Position numbers and translations under genes: made by a program. Under the pieces are notes generated by a model, which saw nothing but the letters and a program-made list of their open reading frames with translations, made no database searches and had not been told where the DNA came from. From Hymenobacter sp. 5317J-9 (GTDB taxonomy: Bacteria; Bacteroidota; Bacteroidia; Cytophagales; Hymenobacteraceae), in contig NZ_CP095050.1 of assembly GCF_022921075.1 (NCBI RefSeq), forward strand, positions 3,100,001 through 3,164,000: a stretch of DNA of 64,000 bases, written 5' to 3'. Below, piece after piece: positions 59,010 to 64,000 of the stretch (within the stretch, counting starts at the first letter, position 1; each line of letters begins with the position of its first letter).

Positions 59010-59780
59010 ATGGGATTGATTACGTTGCTGACCGATTTTGGCTACCGCGACCATTACGTGGCGGCGCTGAAAGCGCGACTTCTGCAATTGGCCCCGGCGA
59101 CGCCCGTGGTGGACATCAGCCACGGCGTCGAACCTTTTAACATCGCGCACGCCGTTCACGTTCTCCAATCCGTGTTTCGCGACTTTCCGGCGGGCACGGT
59201 GCACGTCATCGGCGTCGACGACCACGGCGCGGGCCCTGAGCCGGGCTGGCACGCGGCCCGCTACCAAGGCCACTTTTTCGTGGCCGGCGACAACGGCATT
59301 CTGGCCCTGCTCACCACCAGCGCCCCCGAGGAGCTGGTGGCCCTGCCGGCTGCCGTCACGGCCTCGCCTACCCGCGACGTGCTGCTGCCCGCCGCCGTGG
59401 CCCTGGCCAACGGCCAAGCCCTGACGTCGCTGGGCCCCGTGGTGACAAATTTCCACCAGCTCAACAACCGCCAGCTGCGCCTGCAGGACCACCGCATCAC
59501 GGGCCACGTGGCGCACGTGGACCACTACGGCAACCTGATTACCAACATTTCCCGCACCGCGGTCGACGCCGTGGGCCATGGCCGCCCGTTTGCCGTGCAC
59601 TTCGGCCGCGATGTGGTGCGCGAAATCCATCCGCACTTTTCGGCCGCCCCTCCCGGCGAGGCCGTGGCCGTGTTCAACAGCCAGGATTGCCTGTGCCTCG
59701 GCATTTGCCAGGGCAACGCCTCTGAGCTGCTGGGCTTGCATTTTGATTCGCAAGTTGACGTGCGCTTTCCGGTTGAGTAG
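59010..59780 (+). CDS. SAM hydrolase / SAM-dependent halogenase-family protein (DUF62)
   Basis: 256 residues. The family splits S-adenosylmethionine with water, or in rare cases halide; most members make adenosine and methionine. Characteristic motifs: LITLLTDFGYRDHYVAALKA (Asp of the triad), VVDISHGVEPFNI, HVIGVDDHGAG-type loop, FFVAGDNGIL and HYGNLITNIS. No sign of the chloride-binding loop was examined closely, so halogenase activity is not claimed. Start at 59010, 90 bp from the divergent PhoH gene. Confidence 0.85.
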   Translation: MGLITLLTDFGYRDHYVAALKARLLQLAPATPVVDISHGVEPFNIAHAVHVLQSVFRDFPAGTVHVIGVDDHGAGPEPGWHAARYQGHFFVAGDNGILALLTTSAPEELVALPAAVTASPTRDVLLPAAVALANGQALTSLGPVVTNFHQLNNRQLRLQDHRITGHVAHVDHYGNLITNISRTAVDAVGHGRPFAVHFGRDVVREIHPHFSAAPPGEAVAVFNSQDCLCLGICQGNASELLGLHFDSQVDVRFPVE

Positions 59781-59792
59781 CTTGGAATTATG

Positions 59793-59916
59793 AAAAAGAC
59801 CGGCGTGCAGAGCGGCAGCGAAGCATCTCGCTCGAAGCAGTAATTCTTTTCGTTCAACGATTAGATTACTACCACAAGCGCGATGCTTCGCTGCCGCTCT
59901 GCACGCCGGTCTTTTT
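59793..59916. repeat. 35-bp perfect inverted repeat (related to family A)
   Basis: Arms 59793-59827 and 59882-59916 are perfect complements (35 bp), starting AAAAAGACCGGCGTGCAGAG, spacer 54 nt. The inner arm has GCAGCGAAGCATC, shared with family A. On plus it ends in a T-run, so it can act as terminator for the SAM hydrolase gene. Confidence 0.8.
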
Positions 59917-59945
59917 TGCCTTAAAGACGGCTGAGTTGCGGGGGC

Positions 59946-61111
59946 TTACTTCAGCGCGCCTTTCAGGTCGCTGACAGCTACGCCCTGGGCTTCTTTGGCT
60001 TCGGGCACTACAGCAGCCATGCCGAAGAATTCATGCGTGGTGCCAGTGTAAAGCTTGTAATTGGTTTTCACCCCGGCGGCGCTGAGCTTGTCAGCCAGGG
60101 CCTTGCCTTCGCTCTTCAGGGGTCGTAGTCGGCACCAATGACGGTGGTGGGCTCCAAGCCTTTCAGGTTGGCGGCCACGAGGTTGATGCGCGGGTCCTTT
60201 AAATCGGCCGGGGTGCGCTGGTAGTTCTTGAAGAACCACTCCATGCCGGCCTTATTGAGCGGAGCAGTTTCAGTATTGGCCTGGTAAGAAGGCGTGTTGG
60301 TGTCGGAACCGGCAATGGGATACACTAGTACTTGGTATTTGGGCAGGGCCACCTTTTTGTCGCGCGCCATGATGCTCACGTTGCAGGCCAGGTTGCCGCC
60401 GGCGCTTTCGCCCACCACGGCCACCTTGTTGGGGTCACCTTTCATGCTGGCGGCATTTTTCAACACGTACTGATAGGCGGCAAACGCGTCGTCGTGCGCC
60501 GTCGGAAATTTATGCTCCGGGGCTTTGCGGTATTCCACCGACACCACTACCGCCCCTACCTGCTCGCACAGGGCCTGGGCCGAGGCCGCATACGTATCGT
60601 TGGTGGCAATGACCCAGCCGCCGCCGTGGTAGTACACAATAACCGGGAACGGCCCGGCAGCGCCCTTGGGCGTGTAGATGCGCGCTTTCACGCCGGGCAT
60701 CAAGGCTTTGGTAGCGGTATCGCAGTTCAGGGGCGGCACGGGAATGTTGCTCAGGCGCATCTGCTTCATGGCCGCGTCGGCGGCGGTGGGCTGCTTGCGG
60801 GCCTGGGCGGCGGTGAGCTCAGGCAGGGGTTTATTTTTGAAGCTCATGAGCTGCTCAATCACGGCTTGCATTTCGGGCTTAAGGCCAGGGCCCCAAGCGG
60901 GCTTGGCCATGGTGGGCTTCACCGTGCCTGGAGTGCCGGCGGTGACAGCCGTGTCGGGGCTGGCGGCCGTGGCCGTGCTGTCGGCGCCGGCCGTGGTGGC
61001 GGTTTCGGTGGTAGTGGAGTTGCTGTTGCAGCTGGACAACAGCAGGCCGGTGGTCAGAGTCGGAGCCACCAACAAAGCAAGAGCAAGCGAACGAGGTGCA
61101 AGGTGTTTCAT
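59946..61111 (-). pseudogene. Alpha/beta hydrolase (HSL-type esterase) lipoprotein with single-base frameshift
   Basis: Lipoprotein leader (LVAPTLTTGLLLSSC, lipobox LSSC) and a Thr/Ala-rich linker. HSL-family elements: YYHGGGWVIATNDTY (oxyanion HGGG), VVSVEYRKAPEHKFP, VGESAGGNLACN (nucleophile Ser). The frame then stops at IGADYDP; the expected continuation LKSEGKALADKL, including the His (THEFF), is in another frame down to 59946. The break is at the four-G run at 60119-60122 (C-run on the gene strand): one more base restores it. The cut falls in the catalytic Asp motif; the truncated protein would lack the catalytic His. Error or genuine mutation undecided. Confidence 0.8.
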
Positions 61112-61272
61112 GAAGAGAATGGCAATGTGCAACGTGTGAAAAGCAATGTCGAGCCTATACGAACGGTCTAGATAGAGGTTCGACTTATTGCATTTTTCAA
61201 GCACTAACGCTATCAAAATCCCTCATTATACCAAGATTAAAACGGCATTGTTAACACCGTGGCCCACACGCT

Positions 61273-61339
61273 CTAAAGCAAAAAGGGCCTCCATGTCAAC
61301 AGCACATAGCAGCTGACACGGAGGCGCTTTTTGCTTTAG
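61273..61339. terminator. Imperfect inverted repeat, probable terminator
   Basis: Arms 61273-61298 and 61314-61339 pair over 26 nt with few mismatches (CTAAAGCAAAAAG outer part perfect). Between the small lipoprotein gene's stop (61385) and the esterase start (61111); probably ends the lipoprotein transcript. Confidence 0.6.
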
Positions 61340-61384
61340 AACAGTCAGGCTGCCTAATGGCTTCAGATTTAAACCAGTGTCGGT

Positions 61385-61603
61385 TTACTTGGCCATCGTG
61401 GAGTCGGTGCCCATGGCGGAACTGTCGGCACGGGCGGTAGTGGCGGTGCTGTCGGAAGCGGCGTTGGTTTCGCTCGAAACCACGGTGGCGGTTTTGTCGG
61501 CCTCAGTAGCGGTGGGCTCCGAGTTGCAGCTGCTCAACGCCAGGCCGCCGGAAAGCGAGAAGAGGCAGGCCACGGCGGCGGCCCGAAAAGTGGATACTTT
61601 CAT
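61385..61603 (-). CDS. Small Ala/Thr/Ser-rich lipoprotein
   Basis: 72 residues. Leader MKVSTFRAAAVACLFSLSGG ends with lipobox ALSSC. The mature part is low-complexity (Thr/Ala/Ser/Asp: EADKTATVVSSET, ASDSTATTARAD). It resembles the N-terminal linker of the esterase at 59946-61111 (TTTETATTAGADSTATAAS), so it may share ancestry with that leader. No function can be read. The start at 61603 begins the signal peptide. Confidence 0.6.
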   Translation of the reverse strand: MKVSTFRAAAVACLFSLSGGLALSSCNSEPTATEADKTATVVSSETNAASDSTATTARADSSAMGTDSTMAK

Positions 61604-61809
61604 AACAAGAAACTTCTGATGTGAAGGAAGGTGTGTGCCCGTGCTTACGGGCGGCTTAACTGAAGAGTTGGGTAAAACTGCCGGACTGCACGCTGGCAAT
61701 GGGGTTCACAATCATTCGTTTCCGTGGCCCGCAATCCTTTGTGAAGGGGCAGCAGAAGGATTTTTTGCGTTTCTATCTATTCGTAAAAAAGGCGAAAGCC
61801 CACGGCACG

Positions 61810-61842
61810 TTGAGTGCGCACAGCCGGAGCGTTTTACTTTTG
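61810..61842 (+). promoter_or_regulatory. Promoter of the monooxygenase-like gene
   Basis: TTG at 61810-61812, spacing 22 nt, then TACTTTTG (61835-61842). Both match the Bacteroidota consensus. 23 bp before the ATG at 61866. Confidence 0.6.
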
Positions 61843-61865
61843 CGGCGTTCATTTTTCTATTCCAG

Positions 61866-62162
61866 ATGCTCATTCGCGTTGTCCGCATGACGTTTGCGCC
61901 GGAGCAGGTGCCGGCCTTTCTCACGCTTTTTCACGCTACCAAACACCGCATCCGGCAGCGGCCCGGGTGCCGCCACCTAGAGCTGTGGCAGGATGCCGTC
62001 GTTCCCAACGTGTACTGCACTTTCAGCCATTGGGACGACGAAGCCGCGCTCAACGCCTATCGGGAGTCGGAACTGTTTGGCGAGGTGTGGCCGGCCACGA
62101 AACGGCTGTTTGCGGCACCGCCGGTGGCATTTTCGTCGGCCCCGGTCACAGTGGTGGAATAG
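61866..62162 (+). CDS. Antibiotic biosynthesis monooxygenase (ABM)-like domain protein
   Basis: 98 residues, single alpha+beta ABM/dimeric ferredoxin-like fold: IRVVRMTFAPEQVPAFLTLF, CRHLELWQDAVVPNVYCTFSHW and ALNAYRESELF(GEVW) are the usual order. Members act as quinol monooxygenases or heme-degrading proteins, or have unknown roles. No flavin partner nearby. The start at 61866 is supported by a promoter 23 bp upstream. An earlier in-frame start at 61635 would add 77 residues without sense. Confidence 0.75.
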   Translation: MLIRVVRMTFAPEQVPAFLTLFHATKHRIRQRPGCRHLELWQDAVVPNVYCTFSHWDDEAALNAYRESELFGEVWPATKRLFAAPPVAFSSAPVTVVE

Positions 62163-62293
62163 CGCGAGGACCTGCGCCACAGACAGAATTTTGCTGAGGC
62201 CGCGGCTACAGATGCGGCACCGCTGGACGCATTATTGGCCAAACCATCAGGCCCCTTTAGCGGTACAAGCAGCGGGGCGCCCCGTTGCGGCCC

Positions 62294-62301
62294 TACCTTC
62301 G
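62294..62301 (+). promoter_or_regulatory. -7-like element (TACCTTCG) abutting the hscB start
   Basis: TAnnTTCG variant, ends 3 nt before the ATG at 62305. Leaderless candidate. No -33 TTG at N19. Confidence 0.3.
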
Positions 62302-62304
62302 CCC

Positions 62305-62850
62305 ATGCCCGACCCTGCCGATTACTTCGCTTTTTACGGTATTCCCGAGTCTTTCCGGCCCGATGAAGCCGCCCTCAAGCGCCGCTACTACGCCAAAAGC
62401 CGTGAAACTCATCCCGATTTTCACGCCACCAGCTCGCCTGAAAACCAAGCCGAAATGTTGCGCCAGTCTACGCTCAACACCGATGCCTACCGCACTCTCG
62501 CCGACCCCGACCAGCGCATGGCCTACCTGCTGCGCCACCACGGCCTGCTCGAAGAAGGCAAGCAGGAGCAGCTCCCGCCCGACTTCCTGATGGACATGAT
62601 GGACCTCAACGAGCAACTCATGGAACTGGAAATGGAACCCGACCCCGCCACCCATACCAAAGCAGCTACCGAAGTACAAGCCCTAACCGAAACGCTGGAC
62701 GCCGGTATTGAGCCGGTTCTGGCTGGCTATGAGCAGCTACCCGCCGACCACCGCCCGGCCGCGCTCCAGCAAATCCGCACCTACTACCTAAAAAAGCGGT
62801 ATCTGTTGCGCATCCAGCAGCAGCTAGCTACCTTTGCAGCCCGCTCCTGA
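62305..62850 (+). CDS. hscB: Fe-S cluster assembly co-chaperone HscB (J-domain)
   Basis: 181 residues. J domain at the N-terminus (DYFAFYGIPESFRPDEAALKR, RETHPDFH with the HPD that activates HscA/DnaK ATPase), then STLNTDAYRTLADPDQRMAYLL and a C-terminal helical bundle (LPPDFLMDMMDLNEQLMEL), as in HscB, which brings the IscU scaffold to the Hsp70. No isc genes are adjacent. Start at 62305 precedes the J domain. Confidence 0.9.
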   Translation: MPDPADYFAFYGIPESFRPDEAALKRRYYAKSRETHPDFHATSSPENQAEMLRQSTLNTDAYRTLADPDQRMAYLLRHHGLLEEGKQEQLPPDFLMDMMDLNEQLMELEMEPDPATHTKAATEVQALTETLDAGIEPVLAGYEQLPADHRPAALQQIRTYYLKKRYLLRIQQQLATFAARS

Positions 62851-62887
62851 TACCGGCAGAGCGGAATTGTTCTAAAAAGCTCATCCT

Positions 62888-62969
62888 GCCCGGATGGCGG
62901 AACCGGTAGACGCGTTGGTCTCAAACACCAATACCGCAAGGTGTGCCGGTTCGACTCCGGCTCCGGGTA
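62888..62969 (+). tRNA. tRNA-Leu (anticodon CAA)
   Basis: Acceptor GCCCGGA pairs with TCCGGGT (one G-U). D arm with GG (ACCGGTAGAC). Anticodon stem TTGGT/ACCAA with loop CTCAAAC, anticodon CAA. A long variable arm (TACCGCAAGGTGT), typical of Leu/Ser. T arm GCCGG-TTCGACT-CCGGC. No encoded CCA. A T-rich hairpin terminator follows at about 63000-63050. Confidence 0.95.
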
Positions 62970-62999
62970 CTAGGAAGGTCTAACGACCACCCACAATTC

Positions 63000-63050
63000 A
63001 AGCCTCAAAAGCTGTAAATCTGTTCGCAGATGCAGTTTTTGAGGCTTTTT
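63000..63050 (+). terminator. Rho-independent terminator after tRNA-Leu
   Basis: Stem AAGCCTCAAAA (63000-63010) pairs with TTTTGAGGCTT (63037-63047), then a short T-run. Directly downstream of the tRNA. Confidence 0.75.
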
Positions 63051-63193
63051 GCGTTCAGGCCAATCGGGAAGTTGTGTGACATTGGCTTCTGGCCTATTAA
63101 AAAACAATGGCTTTCGTAGCCATTTCCCTATGCAGGCTGGTAGGCTCCCCTACTTTGGTGCACTTTTGCAACTCAACCTTTGCCCAACCCCGA

Positions 63194-64000
63194 ATGAAGT
63201 TTACTGCCCGTTTCCGCACGTTGGTGCCCGTGTACAGCCTTGGCCTGCTTGCGGCTGCCGCATTTCTGGATGGGTGCGCGAAAAAGGCATCCAGCAGTTC
63301 AAATGCTTCCCGCGACTACCTCGTGTACATCGGCACCAACGTGAGCTCGGAGCAGGAAAACTCGATTTACCTCTACCGTCTTGCGCCGGCTACCGGGGTG
63401 CTGACGCCGATAGGCGCGTACCGGGGCGGGGCCAGCCCCACCTACCTGACCATGCCGGCCGGGCGTAAGTTTATGTACGCGGTGAGCGAGACGCAGATGT
63501 TTCGGGGTGCCAAGGGCGGCGGAGTGAGCGCCATAGCCGTCGACCCGCGCACCGGCGGCCTCACGCTGCTCAACCAGCAGCCATCCACCGGCGCCTCGCC
63601 CTGCTACATCAGCCTCGACCGTTCCGAAAAAGCCGCGCTGGTGGCCAACTACGTGGGCGGCAACGTCGCCCTGCTGCCCCTGAGTCCCAACGGCCAGCTG
63701 GCCGCCCCCACCGCCACCGACCAGCACCAGGGCGCCGGCCCGCACAAAAACCAGAACGGCCCGCACGCCCACTGCATTCTCCCCGACCCGACCAATACCT
63801 ACGCCTTCGCCGTGGACCTGGGCACCGACCAAGTGGTGAGCTACCGGCTCAACGCCGCTCAGGGCCAGTTGGCCCGCCTGGCCGAACCCGCTTTCAAAGC
63901 CACGCTTGGCGCGGGGCCGCGCCACCTCATTTTCCATCCCAACGGCAAGCGGGCGTATTTGATTAATGAGCTGAACTCGACGGTGACGGCGCTGGCGTAT
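63194..64000 (+). CDS. Lactonase-family beta-propeller lipoprotein (6-phosphogluconolactonase-like), 3' end off window
   Basis: At least 269 residues; continues past the window edge. Leader ends in lipobox LDGC, so probably a lipoprotein. Repeated blades: YLVYIGTNVSSEQENSIYLYR, PTYLTMPAGRKFMYAVSE, CYISLDRSEKAALVANYVGG, HAHCILPDPTNTYAFAVDLG, HLIFHPNGKRAYLINEL, the pattern of the seven-bladed Lactonase family (YbhE/Pgl-like). It may hydrolyse sugar lactones, but export and lipidation make a cytoplasmic pentose-phosphate role unlikely. Confidence 0.88.
   Translation, partial: MKFTARFRTLVPVYSLGLLAAAAFLDGCAKKASSSSNASRDYLVYIGTNVSSEQENSIYLYRLAPATGVLTPIGAYRGGASPTYLTMPAGRKFMYAVSETQMFRGAKGGGVSAIAVDPRTGGLTLLNQQPSTGASPCYISLDRSEKAALVANYVGGNVALLPLSPNGQLAAPTATDQHQGAGPHKNQNGPHAHCILPDPTNTYAFAVDLGTDQVVSYRLNAAQGQLARLAEPAFKATLGAGPRHLIFHPNGKRAYLINELNSTVTALAY

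Noticed and set aside
59010..59780. Fluorinase or chlorinase
   Set aside because: The family mostly hydrolyses SAM, and I cannot show the halide-specific residues.
59793..59916. CRISPR-like or toxin RNA element
   Set aside because: There is a single inverted pair, not spaced direct repeats; it fits a palindromic repeat or terminator.

Overview
The window reads as chromosomal DNA of a GC-rich member of the Bacteroidota, most probably a Hymenobacter-like Cytophagales. Four things point there: a Bacteroidota-type order of division genes, promoters of the TTG-N19-TAnnTTTG type with no clear Shine-Dalgarno sites, a TonB receptor with a carboxypeptidase-regulatory-like domain, and a ketolase/hydroxylase carotenoid cluster. 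I see no phage, transposase, plasmid or CRISPR genes. The only RNA gene I can support is one tRNA-Leu.

Layout. 1-9.7 kb: a GH85 endoglycosidase cut by the window edge, small lipoproteins, a PAP2 phosphatase, a DUF1624-type membrane acyltransferase, an MscS channel, GrpB and an alpha/beta hydrolase. 9.8-15.7 kb: histidine-degradation genes hutU and hutG, separated by a Rof-type Rho-binding protein, a DUF4097 protein and an MBL-fold hydrolase. 15.7-24.7 kb: secreted proteins of unknown function (two of them paralogues), a convergent LytTR regulator and TPR histidine kinase that share stop-codon bases, YebC, an acyltransferase-3 protein and a GT-C-type membrane protein. 24.7-41.6 kb: the complete Bacteroidota dcw cluster on the minus strand (mraZ-rsmH-ftsL-ftsI-murE-mraY-murD-ftsW-murG-murC-ftsQ-ftsA-ftsZ), with a well-formed promoter and a three-repeat MraZ box in front of mraZ. 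41.9-45.3 kb: a putative metal-handling trio (HYC_CC_PP-like protein, TonB receptor, periplasmic HMA protein). 45.5-52.7 kb: eight genes, all on the minus strand, in the order crtZ, CarH/LitR-like MerR regulator, ECF sigma factor, crtI, crtB, an unknown helical protein, ispH, crtW. 52.8-64 kb: enoyl-CoA hydratase, ComEC, a frameshifted PhyH-family dioxygenase, GNAT, PhoH, a SAM hydrolase-family protein, a frameshifted esterase, lipoproteins, hscB, tRNA-Leu and a truncated beta-propeller lactonase.

The most coherent system is the carotenoid cluster. A B12-type photoreceptor repressor and an ECF sigma factor sit between crtZ and crtI/crtB, with ispH (precursor supply) and crtW downstream. This suggests light-controlled synthesis of ketolated and hydroxylated carotenoids. 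Lycopene cyclase and GGPP synthase are not in the window.

Patterns that cut across genes: (i) three frameshifts, each a single base missing from a C/G run, which look more like sequencing or assembly error than three pseudogenes; (ii) two families of interspersed palindromic repeats, two copies of which lie inside the dcw cluster and one of which supplies the stop codons of both flanking genes; (iii) several genes whose -7 promoter element ends 3-6 nt before the start codon, suggesting leaderless mRNAs; (iv) unusual Ala/Pro/Lys-rich tails on both FtsL and FtsI.
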